A DNA stretch of 64,000 bases from Cupriavidus basilensis (lineage in GTDB: Bacteria > Pseudomonadota > Gammaproteobacteria > Burkholderiales > Burkholderiaceae), in the NCBI RefSeq assembly GCF_000876015.1, contig NZ_BBQM01000028.1, forward strand, positions 62,001 through 126,000. The letters are read 5' to 3'. Positions 8,352 through 16,123 of this stretch are shown here, in pieces. Numbering within the stretch: position 1 is the first letter of the stretch; each line of letters starts with the position of its first letter. The position numbers and the translations under genes are program-made. The notes under the pieces were generated by a model, which saw only the letters and a program-made list of their open reading frames with translations, was not told the DNA's origin and did not search any database.

Positions 8352-9950
8352 ATGATGTCGCAGCCTCACCAGGCGCATAGCAGCGGACAGGTGTTGCCGT
8401 TCCGCGAGTCCTTGTTGGCGATGCTGGGCATCGCCTTCGTGGTGATGTTGGTGGCGCTCGACCAGACCGTGGTCGGGACCGCGCTGCCCACGGTGGTCGC
8501 GGAGCTGCAGGGCTTCGAGTATTACGCCTGGGTGGCCACGGCCTATCTGCTGTTCTCGGTGATCACGGTGCCGATCTTCGGGCGGCTGGGCGACTATTAC
8601 GGGCGCAAGCCGTTCGTGATGGCGTCGATCGTGGTGTTCACAGCGGCGTCGGTGCTGTGCGGCATGGCGCCGAACATGCCGTTCCTGGTGCTGGCGCGCG
8701 GTCTGCAGGGCATTGGCGGCGGCATGCTGGTGGGCACGGCCTTCGCGTGCATTCCCGATCTCTTTCCCGATTCGCACGTGCGGCTGCGCTGGCAGGTGAT
8801 GATGAGCGCGGCCTTCGGTATCGCCAACGCGGTGGGGCCGTCGCTGGGCGGGCTGTTGACCGAGGCGTATGGCTGGCGCTCGGTGTTCTACGTGAACCTG
8901 CCGGTGGGCCTGCTGGGGCTGCTGTTCGCCTGGCGCTACCTGCCGCATCTGCGCCAGCAGACGCACACGGGTTCGATCAAGGTGGACTGGCTGGGCGCGG
9001 CGCTGATCGGCGCCGGGCTGGGCGGCCTGCAGTTGTGCGTGGAGCTGATGCCGGAGCGCGGCTTCGGCCTGGTGACGGGCGGGCTGGTGGTGATGTCGGT
9101 CTGCGCGCTGGTGGCGCTGTGGCGCTGGGAGCGCCGCGCGCCGAACCCGATCCTGCCGCTGGAGATGTTCCGCAATCCGGGGCTGGCGCCGCTGTTCCTG
9201 CTGGCGGTGCTGGTCGGTTTCGTGATGTTCTCGCTGCTGCTGTACGCGCCGCTGCTGTTCCAGGGCGGTTTCGGCTATTCGCCGAAGGAGGCGGGCGTGC
9301 TGGTGACGCCGCTGGTGGTGTGCATCACGCTGGGCAGTATCCTGAATGGCCGTATCATCACCCGCATCCGCCAGCCCAACAACATGCTGTATGCGGGCTT
9401 CGCGATGCTGGCGCTGGCCTGCCTGGGCCTGTCGCAGGCCACGCGCTCGATGTCGCACCACGTGTTGTTTGGCATCATGCTGCTGGGCGGCTTCGGCCTG
9501 GGCTTCATCATGCCGAACCTGACCGTGTTCGCGCAGCAGACCGCGGGCCGGGAGCATCTCGGCATCGCCACGGCCATGCTGCAGTCGCTGCGCATGGTGG
9601 GCGGCATGATCGGCACGGCGCTGGTGGGCACGCTGGTCACGCGCAGCTACATCAGCGGCGTGCACGACGCGCTGCAGAGCGCGGGCGCCGGCGAATGGCA
9701 GGCGCGCCTGGCCGATCCGCAGATCCTGATCGACCGGGCTTCGCAGTCGAGCCTGCTGTCGCAGTTGCAGGCGGGCGGCCACAACGGCGCCCTGCTGCTC
9801 GAGCAGGCCCGGCTGTCGCTGGTCGGCGCGATCCACGTGGGCCTGGCGCTGGCCGCGGTGATCGCCGTGGTGGGCCTGTGGCGCTCGCGCCGCGTGCCGC
9901 CGGTGAAGCTGGAGCGCGCGGTCAAGCCGCAGGTCATGGCCGCTGAATGA
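8352..9950 (+). CDS. DHA2-family MFS multidrug efflux transporter (EmrB/QacA type)
   Basis: The 532-residue protein fits the 14-helix drug:H+ antiporter family 2. The first helix contains LDQTVVGTALPT, the EmrB/QacA motif. The cytoplasmic loop after helix 2 has GRLGDYYGRKP, the conserved MFS motif A, and a motif C-like stretch is seen in helix 5 around GIANAVGPSLGGLL. The inner-membrane location is clear. The expected role is proton-driven export of toxic organic compounds; the substrate is unknown. No membrane-fusion (EmrA) partner is adjacent. It starts 14 bases after a palindromic operator overlapping its -10 box, and a MarR-type gene follows at 10083, separated by a GC-rich hairpin. The pair is probably a substrate-inducible pump and its repressor. 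Confidence 0.87.
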   Translation: MMSQPHQAHSSGQVLPFRESLLAMLGIAFVVMLVALDQTVVGTALPTVVAELQGFEYYAWVATAYLLFSVITVPIFGRLGDYYGRKPFVMASIVVFTAASVLCGMAPNMPFLVLARGLQGIGGGMLVGTAFACIPDLFPDSHVRLRWQVMMSAAFGIANAVGPSLGGLLTEAYGWRSVFYVNLPVGLLGLLFAWRYLPHLRQQTHTGSIKVDWLGAALIGAGLGGLQLCVELMPERGFGLVTGGLVVMSVCALVALWRWERRAPNPILPLEMFRNPGLAPLFLLAVLVGFVMFSLLLYAPLLFQGGFGYSPKEAGVLVTPLVVCITLGSILNGRIITRIRQPNNMLYAGFAMLALACLGLSQATRSMSHHVLFGIMLLGGFGLGFIMPNLTVFAQQTAGREHLGIATAMLQSLRMVGGMIGTALVGTLVTRSYISGVHDALQSAGAGEWQARLADPQILIDRASQSSLLSQLQAGGHNGALLLEQARLSLVGAIHVGLALAAVIAVVGLWRSRRVPPVKLERAVKPQVMAAE

Positions 9951-9965
9951 ATTTGTCCTGGGCAG

Positions 9966-9984
9966 CCCCGGGATCGTCCCGGGG
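9966..9984. terminator. Strong GC hairpin between pump and MarR genes
   Basis: CCCCGGGA-TCG-TCCCGGGG pairs perfectly 16 bases after the pump stop codon. No T run follows, so it may only attenuate or stabilise the mRNA rather than fully terminate before the MarR gene. Confidence 0.4.
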
Positions 9985-10082
9985 CATGCCGGGACGCCGG
10001 GCTGGTCCGTTGATGGTGAGGCCGCCGCGCGCCGCGCGTGCATCGTCCGCGTGGCGCGCGGCGGCCCAAGCAGGAGAATGGA

Positions 10083-10574
10083 TTGGAACTGGAGCGACAA
10101 AGCCTGGCTGTGCTACAGCAGTTCGGACGGACCTACCGGGCCTACGCGGCTGCGTTCGAGCAGCGCATCGGCCATCCCCTGCCGCGCTGGCGCATCCTCT
10201 ACGCCTTGCACGGCCACGCCGGGCCCATCGCGCAGAAGCCGCTGGCCGACCGCGTGGGCATGGACCCGGGCGCGCTCACGCGCCAGCTCAAGGCTCTGCA
10301 GGAGCTGGGCTGGGTGGAGCGCAACACCAGCGAGCGCGACAACCGCGTGACCAACGTCACGCTGTCCGACCTGGGCCGCGGCATCGTCGAGCAGGCGCTG
10401 CCGCTGCGCTCGTCGTTCCTGCGGGACGTGCTGGAAAACGTCTCCGAGACCACCATGCGCAACCTGTCCAAGGGGCTGGAGCAGCTCGAGTCCGGCATTG
10501 CCGTGGCGGTGCAGCGCACCCAGCAGCGGGAGAAGGAAGAGAAGGCCGACGCGGCCGATGCCGACGCCGCGTGA
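10083..10574 (+). CDS. MarR-family transcriptional regulator
   Basis: From the chosen start the product has about 163 residues. It has the MarR winged-helix layout: an N-terminal dimerisation helix, a helix-turn-helix around PIAQKPLADRVGMDPGAL with recognition helix TRQLKALQELG, then a wing with the family signature RNTSERDNR and the following strand. The start is taken as TTG at 10083 because AGGAG lies 6 bases before it (10072-10076); no in-frame ATG has a ribosome site. MarR proteins usually repress efflux genes and release DNA on binding phenolic or lipophilic ligands. Its position right behind a pump with a palindromic operator suggests it controls that pump. The C-terminus is a charged tail rich in Glu, Lys, Asp and Ala. 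Confidence 0.85.
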   Translation: MELERQSLAVLQQFGRTYRAYAAAFEQRIGHPLPRWRILYALHGHAGPIAQKPLADRVGMDPGALTRQLKALQELGWVERNTSERDNRVTNVTLSDLGRGIVEQALPLRSSFLRDVLENVSETTMRNLSKGLEQLESGIAVAVQRTQQREKEEKADAADADAA

Positions 10575-10611
10575 GCGTTGCCTGAACCGTCGCCTGAGCG
10601 CCGGCCTGGCG

Positions 10612-11961
10612 CTAACCCGCCCCGGCGCCGAACAGGCGCGCCACCGCCAGCGGATTGGAGGGGAAATAGAAGTGCGTGTATGACGCGGTCAGCGCGCCGT
10701 GCCGGAACACCGCCTCGCCGCGCGAGCCGTCGCGCGGCACCGTGGCGTGGCAGCAGGGCGCCAGCGGCGTGCGCGCGCTGGAGTAGTGGAAGGTATGCCC
10801 GCGCAGGGTGCCTTCGGGCAGCGCCACCGACTGGTGGCCGAGCGCCGCCAGGCGCGGCTGCATGGCCACGGTGCCGGGCAGCAGGCCGGCCATGACGTGC
10901 GCCTGCCCGCCTTTGTCCGTCAGCGATTCGAACAACATCATCATGCCGCCGCATTCGGCCAGCATCGGCAGGCCATTGGCGTGGGCGGCGCGCAGCGCGG
11001 CCAGCATGGCGGCGTTGCCGGCCAGACGCGCCGCGTGCAGCTCGGGATAACCGCCGGGCAGCCATAGCGCGTCGCAGGCGGGCAGGGCCGCGTCGTCCAG
11101 CGGCGAGAAGAAGGCCAGGCGCGCGCCGAGCGCCTGCAGGGTGTCGAGATTGGCCGGATAGAGGAAGCGGAATGCCGCGTCGCGGGCCACGGCGATGGTC
11201 TTGCCGGCCAGCAGCGGCGGCAGGGCCGGCAGCGGCGCGGCGGCGGCGATGGCCACGGGCGGCGGCAGGTTGCCGGCCGGCTGCCCGGCGAGCGCGTCGG
11301 CCAGCCGGTCGAGGCGCGCGGGCAGGTCGGGCAGCTCGTCGGCGGCGTGCAGGCCGAGGTGGCGCTCGGGCAGCGCGGCATCCTTGTCGCGGGCGAGGCC
11401 GCCGGCCCAGCCGATATGCGCCGGCAGGCTCTCGCGCAGCATGTCGGCATGCCGCGTCGAACCCACGCCGTTGGCTAGCACCTGCATCGACGGCAGCGGC
11501 TGGCCGTAGCCGGCCAAGCCGTAGGCCACGGCGCCGAAGGTCTGCGCCATCGCGCCGGCCTGGATCACACAGAGCACCGGCAGCCCGAAATGGCGCGCGA
11601 TGTCCGCGCTGCTGGGCGTGCCGTCGTGCAGGCCCATCACCCCTTCCACCAGTATCAGGTCCGCCTCGGCGGCGGCTTGCGCCAGGCGCGCCGCGGCATC
11701 GCCGGCGCCGGTCATCCACAGGTCGAGCGAATGCACCGGCGCGCCGCTCGCGGCGGCCAGGATGGACGGGTCGAGGTAGTCGGGGCCGCTCTTGAAGACG
11801 CGCACCCGGCGGCCCTGGCGGCGGTGCAGCCACGCCAGCGCGGCGGTGACGGTGGTCTTGCCTTGCCCCGAAGCGGGCGCGGCGACCAGCAGCGCGGGCA
11901 CGTTGAGGCTGCCGGCGGGGGCAAGTGGCTGGTCCGCGGGCGCGGCGGCGGGGACGGGCAT
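10612..11961 (-). CDS. cobB: Cobyrinic acid a,c-diamide synthase
   Basis: The 449-residue protein has the two-part structure of CobB/CbiA. An N-terminal P-loop (dethiobiotin-synthetase-like) domain contains APASGQGKTT at about residues 28-37 and a KSGPDYLDP stretch; a C-terminal class I glutamine amidotransferase domain has the nucleophilic Cys337 in LAECGG and a late His near 430 in YTHFYF. The enzyme amidates the a and c side chains of (hydrogeno)cobyrinic acid using ATP and glutamine in cobalamin synthesis, or works in salvage-linked assembly. No other cob gene is within the window. Only 70 bases separate its start from the next gene upstream, too short for a cobalamin riboswitch. It converges with the MarR gene. 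Confidence 0.9.
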   Translation of the reverse strand: MPVPAAAPADQPLAPAGSLNVPALLVAAPASGQGKTTVTAALAWLHRRQGRRVRVFKSGPDYLDPSILAAASGAPVHSLDLWMTGAGDAAARLAQAAAEADLILVEGVMGLHDGTPSSADIARHFGLPVLCVIQAGAMAQTFGAVAYGLAGYGQPLPSMQVLANGVGSTRHADMLRESLPAHIGWAGGLARDKDAALPERHLGLHAADELPDLPARLDRLADALAGQPAGNLPPPVAIAAAAPLPALPPLLAGKTIAVARDAAFRFLYPANLDTLQALGARLAFFSPLDDAALPACDALWLPGGYPELHAARLAGNAAMLAALRAAHANGLPMLAECGGMMMLFESLTDKGGQAHVMAGLLPGTVAMQPRLAALGHQSVALPEGTLRGHTFHYSSARTPLAPCCHATVPRDGSRGEAVFRHGALTASYTHFYFPSNPLAVARLFGAGAG

Positions 11962-12031
11962 GATGAGGGCGGCGGGGATGGTCGGGGGTGGAGGAGGGGC
12001 GCGCGGTCGGCGGGGTGCCGGCGCGCAGCGA

Positions 12032-12727
12032 TTATAGCCATTCGGTATGGCCGGGCGCGCCGGGTCCGTCGTCGCGCAGCGGCAGCACCAGGCCCTGCTG
12101 CGCGGCGAAGTCGAACAGTTCGCGCTCGTTGTTGGCGCCGAGCTTGCGCATGGCGCTGTTCTTCTGGCGGCTGATGGTCTTCACGCTGCGGCAGAGCTGC
12201 CCGGCGATGCGGGTGATGGAGTTGCCGCTGAGGTAGAGGCGCAGCACCTCCGACTCGCGCACCGACAGGCTGACGGCGCCGGCGCGGTCCGGCGCGTAGT
12301 GCGCGCCCGACTGCTCCAGCACGCGCGCGGCGGACTCGCCGATGAAGCGCAGCCCGCGCTCGACGCGGATGATGGCCGTCACCAGCTCGTCCAGGTGCGA
12401 GTCCTTGAGCAGCAGGCCGTGCGCGCCGGCGTTGAGGATGGCGCGCAGCACGAGCGGATTGGTGATCATGGTGAGCACCACGATGCCCAGCGCCGGGTGG
12501 TGCCGCCGCAGGCTGGCCAGCAGGCGGATGCCGTCGCTGGCGTCGGCGCAGGGCATGTGATAGTCGGTGACGACGAGGTCGGGGCGGAACACGCGCGTGG
12601 CCTGCAGCAATTCGGCGGCGCCGCGCACGTCGGCGCAGATCTCCCAGCCGGTCTGTCCGCGCAACTGGCTCCTGACCGCGAGCGCGATGGCGGGATGGTC
12701 ATCGGCAATCAGGATTCTCAATGACAT
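12032..12727 (-). CDS. NarL/RcsB-type LuxR response regulator
   Basis: This 231-residue protein has a receiver domain (1-125) with the acidic pair Asp9-Asp10, phosphorylatable Asp55 in VVTDYHMP and the lysine in LLLKDS. A LuxR-type helix-turn-helix domain follows (about 150-215) with LSVRESEVLRLYLSG and the recognition helix region SVKTISRQK. The layout is closest to RcsB/BvgA-type regulators, where the C-terminal domain controls envelope or virulence genes. No sensor kinase is adjacent, so its partner must lie elsewhere. It shares a strand with cobB (70 bases downstream), but the different functions make a real operon unlikely. Confidence 0.85.
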   Translation of the reverse strand: MSLRILIADDHPAIALAVRSQLRGQTGWEICADVRGAAELLQATRVFRPDLVVTDYHMPCADASDGIRLLASLRRHHPALGIVVLTMITNPLVLRAILNAGAHGLLLKDSHLDELVTAIIRVERGLRFIGESAARVLEQSGAHYAPDRAGAVSLSVRESEVLRLYLSGNSITRIAGQLCRSVKTISRQKNSAMRKLGANNERELFDFAAQQGLVLPLRDDGPGAPGHTEWL

Positions 12728-12898
12728 GGCAATCTTCCTGGGCAGGCGCGCGGTGTTCGCGCAGCGGATGCCCAGGCAGAATAAGCGCCGTTTTCGGCAT
12801 ATTGCCTGAGACTATTCTCAAACTGCAGGAGAAATATCGGGGACCGGGCTGGCTGCCCGGCCGGCCGCGGGCAGGTCCGCGTGCCGGTGCGGGCGGTA

Positions 12899-12934
12899 GT
12901 TCAGGCGGCGGTTCAGGCGGCAGTTCAGGCGGCG
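12899..12934. repeat. Three tandem 12-bp repeats over the LysR stop codon
   Basis: GTTCAGGCGGC(G/A) is repeated at 12899-12910, 12911-12922 and 12923-12934. The last copy contains the stop codon of the LysR gene (TCA at 12925-12927, read on the minus strand). Copy-number change would add or remove possible stop codons without altering the protein much. Confidence 0.8.
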
Positions 12935-13884
12935 TGCGCGGCGGGGATGTCGCGGGCTTCGCGGCGGCGGTCGATGGCGCCGACCGGGTCATGCAGGACC
13001 GCGCTGCCGGTCTCCATGATGCCGCGCAGGGCCTCGCCCGCGCCCGCGCGCGCCGGCGCCCAGAAATGCAGGGCGGCCCATTCGGGAAAGCTGGCCGGCG
13101 GCGCCAGCAGGCGCGTCTTGTGGCTGCGCGTGAGCAGCGGCACGTTGAAGTCGAGCAGCGGGCAGATGCCGCCCGCGGCCAGCAGCAGCGCCACCTGGGT
13201 GTGCCAGGACGGCACCACGGTCTCGCGGTATGCCGGATCGTGGGCGAGCCGGTTCAGGAACGCCTGCAGCGGGCTGCCGGGCTCGGTGTCTTCCTGCAGC
13301 AGGATCCATTCGTTCCTGCCCTCCGCGTGCGGCGCGCGGCCGGGGCGCGACACGCTGACCAGCCGCCGCGGCGTGGCCATGATGCTGTGCAGCGCGACCT
13401 GGTCCGGCACGAAGCGGCTGTCCACCACGAATGCGCAGTCGAGCTCGCCGTCGTGCAACTGGCCGGCCAGCGCGGCATCGGCGAAGACCGGCCGCGTCAC
13501 GAAGCGGTCGTCGGGAAACCGCTCGCACAGCGCGGTGAGGATCTCGGTGATGACCGGCTCGCCGATCGACGGCGAGAAGCCGATGGAAAGGCGCCGCCGC
13601 GGGCGGGCGGCGGGCGCCGCCGCGGGCGCCTCGGGCTGCAGCAGGCGCGACCACTTCGCCAGGAACTGCCGCGCGGTCTGCTCCAGCCGCAGCGCGTGCG
13701 CCGTCGGCTCGAGCGTGCCGTTGCGCCGGATGAAGAGCGGGTCGCCGGTGATTTCGCGCAGCCGCGCCAGGCTGTAGGCAATGGTGGGAACCCGGCTTTG
13801 CGTGCAGGCCGCGACGGCGCTGAGGTCGCGATACTCCATCAGCAGAACGAAGACATGCAAGAGCTTGGTGCTGACGTGCCGCAT
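12925..13884 (-). CDS. LysR-family transcriptional regulator
   Basis: From the ATG at 13884 the protein has 319 residues, the usual LysR length. The N-terminal winged helix shows LLHVFVLLMEYRDLSAVAA and a helix-turn-helix with TQSRVPTIAYSLARLREITGD-type spacing, then DPLFIRR and the usual linker helix; the rest is a periplasmic-binding-like effector domain (IGFSPSIGEP onwards). The frame is open upstream to 13995, but a GGGAG ribosome site stands before ATG 13884, and the extra upstream residues are a lysine-rich stretch unlike the family. No divergent target gene is present: the upstream neighbours are a small unknown gene and an IS-derived gene, so its target is unknown. Confidence 0.83.
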   Translation of the reverse strand: MRHVSTKLLHVFVLLMEYRDLSAVAACTQSRVPTIAYSLARLREITGDPLFIRRNGTLEPTAHALRLEQTARQFLAKWSRLLQPEAPAAAPAARPRRRLSIGFSPSIGEPVITEILTALCERFPDDRFVTRPVFADAALAGQLHDGELDCAFVVDSRFVPDQVALHSIMATPRRLVSVSRPGRAPHAEGRNEWILLQEDTEPGSPLQAFLNRLAHDPAYRETVVPSWHTQVALLLAAGGICPLLDFNVPLLTRSHKTRLLAPPASFPEWAALHFWAPARAGAGEALRGIMETGSAVLHDPVGAIDRRREARDIPAAHAA

Positions 13885-14155
13885 GGTGGCTTCTCCCGAC
13901 TTGAAACTTTGGTTTTTCTTTTTCTGTTTCTTCTTTTCAGTGCGGCCGGAGGCCCGGTTCGACGGGCCCGGCGGCGCGCGGCGCCGCTTCGACATGCCCG
14001 CTTCCGGCGCGGGATCATGAAGACGCGATTTCTCGAAAATGGCAGCCCGGTTTTATGGACGCCCACGCTGGAAAAGACAGCCGACCTGGCTTAGCGCGAG
14101 AGCCCTGTCGCCAGTCGGACACGGGGCGCGAAGCCCGGTTGCCGGCGCTCGAAAT

Positions 14156-14350
14156 TTAGTTAATGCCAGACAAGATTAATCCATAACCCTGGAACTTGCC
14201 AGCGCGCCCGGAGCGGGATTCTCCAGATGCGCCATGCGATTCTTCTTGCCGGAATAGGGCGGCAATGTCCTGCCGCGTGCTTGCCGGCGCCGTGATTTCC
14301 CGCATTGCGGCAGCCGGAGACGGGTCGGGAGTCGACGGAGTGGGCGGCAT
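14156..14350 (-). CDS. Small hypothetical protein (64 aa)
   Basis: This short open frame is supported mainly by its ribosome site: reading the minus strand, AGGGAG is followed by six bases and the ATG. The product starts with a Pro/Ser/Ala-rich stretch, then a possible amphipathic helix (RQDIAALFRQEE), and ends with FQGYGLILSGIN. There is no signal peptide or membrane segment. The surrounding DNA has somewhat lower GC and no other gene. I recognise no family. It could be a genuine small protein or a chance frame. Confidence 0.4.
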   Translation of the reverse strand: MPPTPSTPDPSPAAAMREITAPASTRQDIAALFRQEESHGASGESRSGRAGKFQGYGLILSGIN

Positions 14351-14636
14351 TTTTTCTCCCTGTTTTTCGGGGGTACCATCCGGCGCTTGCTGGAGTCATC
14401 TGGAATGCATTCCACACTGCAGAATCAGTTAACCAATTAACTGCACCTGTCTTTCCCGGTTTTTCTCATGTCCGCGCCGGGGTCTTCAAATTGCTTAACA
14501 CGCGCCTTGAACACACTGAATTGCCTTTTGCGGCGCGGGTGATAACGTTGGGCAGGGGTAGGACCGGCGCCGCGCGCGCCCGCACGATACATGCGGCACA
14601 TGCGGCGCCCGCGGCGTTTGCGAGTGGAGGCAGGCA

Positions 14637-14942
14637 GTGAACAGACGATTCTCGGAGGAACAGATCCGCGGCTATCTCGCGGAAGCGCAGGCCGGCGTGC
14701 CGGTGCGCGAGCTGTGCGCGCGCCACGGCTTCAGCGATGCGTCGTTCTATGGCTGGCGCATCAAGTACGCCCGCGGCGCGGGCGCGGATGCGCGCGGGGA
14801 AAGCCGCAAGCTGCGCGAGCTGCAGGAGGAGAATACCCGCCTTAAGAGTATGCTTGCGGATGCGTTGCTCAAGCTGGAACTGCTGGGCAACCGCCATCGC
14901 AACGGCCGCGGCGGCAACGGCAACGGCAGGGAACGAAGCTAG
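14637..14942 (+). CDS. Orphan IS3-family OrfA-like (transposase helix-turn-helix) protein
   Basis: The 101 residues match IS3-type OrfA proteins: RRFSEEQI, AGVPVRELCARHGFSDASFYGWR (a helix-turn-helix), then a leucine-zipper-like helix ELQEENTRLKSMLADALLKLELLG. OrfA normally works only as a fusion with the OrfB catalytic subunit made by frameshifting. No OrfB (DDE integrase core) follows: downstream is a Gly/Asn/Arg-rich tail ending at 14942 and then another gene. No inverted-repeat IS ends were found. It is therefore either an IS remnant or a retained DNA-binding protein. The start ATG is preceded by GGAGGCAGGCA, a usable ribosome site. Confidence 0.75.
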   Translation: MNRRFSEEQIRGYLAEAQAGVPVRELCARHGFSDASFYGWRIKYARGAGADARGESRKLRELQEENTRLKSMLADALLKLELLGNRHRNGRGGNGNGRERS

Positions 14943-15083
14943 ATCCGGCTCGTCCTTGCCTCGCGGGGTTTGCCTCGCGGGCGGAGCCGCGCCCGCGCGG
15001 TTTTCGCGCCGCCGCCGCTGGCCACGGACACATACGGATCATCAGGGATGGCGCGTCGCGCCTCCCGCTGGGGAGAAATGGAA

Positions 15084-15449
15084 ATGAAACGGGTTTCGAT
15101 CGTCATGGCCGCCTTGCTGGGCTTCGGGTTGTGCGGCGGGCAGGCAGGCATGGCCGCCGACCTGGAGGTGCCCGCGCCGATGATCGCGCCGCCACCGCCG
15201 CTGATGCTCGATCCGGCCGCCGACAATGCCGGCCCCGCCGCCGACGGCACGCTCACGCCGGCCCAGCGCACCCATTGCCAGCAATTGCTGGACCGGATCA
15301 ACGGGCTGCCCGCGGGCACGCAGTGGTCCACCGGCAAATCCACCGTGACCGCGCCTGACGGCAGCACCCATCCGACCATCGAGCGTCAGGCCGACCGCAA
15401 GAAGCTCAATGAAGCCTACCGGCAGGAGTGCGCCCAGGAGCGGCGCTGA
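15084..15449 (+). CDS. Small secreted hypothetical protein
   Basis: Start ATG 15084 was chosen because GGGGAGAA lies at a good distance and translation begins with a clear signal peptide (MKR, a hydrophobic stretch to about residue 20, then GMAAD). ATG 15078 is in frame two codons earlier but too close to the ribosome site. The mature part (about 95 residues) starts with a proline-rich segment, followed by a charged region with two cysteines (THCQQLLD and YRQECAQ) that could form a disulfide. I do not recognise a family. It converges with the next minus-strand gene, with 15 bases between stops. Confidence 0.6.
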   Translation: MKRVSIVMAALLGFGLCGGQAGMAADLEVPAPMIAPPPPLMLDPAADNAGPAADGTLTPAQRTHCQQLLDRINGLPAGTQWSTGKSTVTAPDGSTHPTIERQADRKKLNEAYRQECAQERR

Positions 15450-15464
15450 GCCAGGCCGCGCCGC

Positions 15465-15995
15465 TCACTTCTGCGCGCAGCGCTCCGGCGGGATCGTGAC
15501 CTCGCCCACGGGCTGGTTGCCGTTGCCCAGGTAGCGGTAGTTCAGGGTGACGCCCAGACGGCCGAGCACCGGCACGTCCGGGTTGCGGCAGATGCCTTTC
15601 GCCAGCACCGGCCCCGCGCTCGCCATGAAGGCCACGGTCCCCTCTCGCGAGGCATCGACGCCGACCAGGCTGAGGCGGAACACCACGCGCTTGCCGGGCG
15701 AGACGCTGCATCCCTCGAGCCGGGTCGCGTTGTCGAGCGGGAACGGTCCGGCCTGCGTCAGCTCCTGGCATGCCGCCACGAGCTCGGCATCGGGCGTGCC
15801 GCCGCCGCCGGTCAGCCGCGTGACGCCGCTCATGCCGGTGCTCTTGCCCTCCACGGTGCCGAGTAGCAGCCGGGCCAGCTTGGAAAGCGAGGCGGGTGCG
15901 AGCGCCTGCGCCGCGGCGGCCGGCGCGAATCCGGCGATCACCAGGAAGGCCAGCGGCGCCGCGTGCGCGCGCGCGGCGAAAAGGAAATCCCGCAT
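15465..15995 (-). CDS. Secreted hypothetical protein
   Basis: The product has 176 residues from ATG 15995. It opens with a signal peptide (MRDFLFAARA, hydrophobic core, APAAAAQA cleavage region). The mature part has four cysteines (in VAACQEL, EGCSVSPG, GICRNPD and PERCAQK) consistent with two disulfides in a periplasmic or secreted protein. No domain was recognised. The frame is open far upstream, but only this start gives a signal peptide; its ribosome site is weak. It lies between the FNR-type regulator (129 bases upstream, same strand) and a convergent small secreted protein. Confidence 0.55.
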   Translation of the reverse strand: MRDFLFAARAHAAPLAFLVIAGFAPAAAAQALAPASLSKLARLLLGTVEGKSTGMSGVTRLTGGGGTPDAELVAACQELTQAGPFPLDNATRLEGCSVSPGKRVVFRLSLVGVDASREGTVAFMASAGPVLAKGICRNPDVPVLGRLGVTLNYRYLGNGNQPVGEVTIPPERCAQK

Positions 15996-16123
15996 ACGGA
16001 TACCGGAAGGTAGGTCGGATGCCGCCGGGCGTGCCGGGAACCGGCGGCTGGCGCCGTTCTCCGCACGCGGCGGCATGACCTGACCATAGCCGCGTTTGCA
16101 CGGGCGTGCTGTCGGTGTTCGTC

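Noticed and set aside
8307..10100. Long minus-strand frame opposite the MFS pump
   Set aside because: Composition is an antisense artefact (His, Gln, Arg, Ala), and the plus strand encodes a recognisable transporter.
11962..12031. Cobalamin riboswitch before cobB
   Set aside because: The space between cobB and its upstream neighbour is only 70 bases and has no B12-box-like sequence.
14637..14942. Calling this a complete insertion sequence
   Set aside because: No OrfB reading frame, no terminal inverted repeats and no target duplication were found around it.
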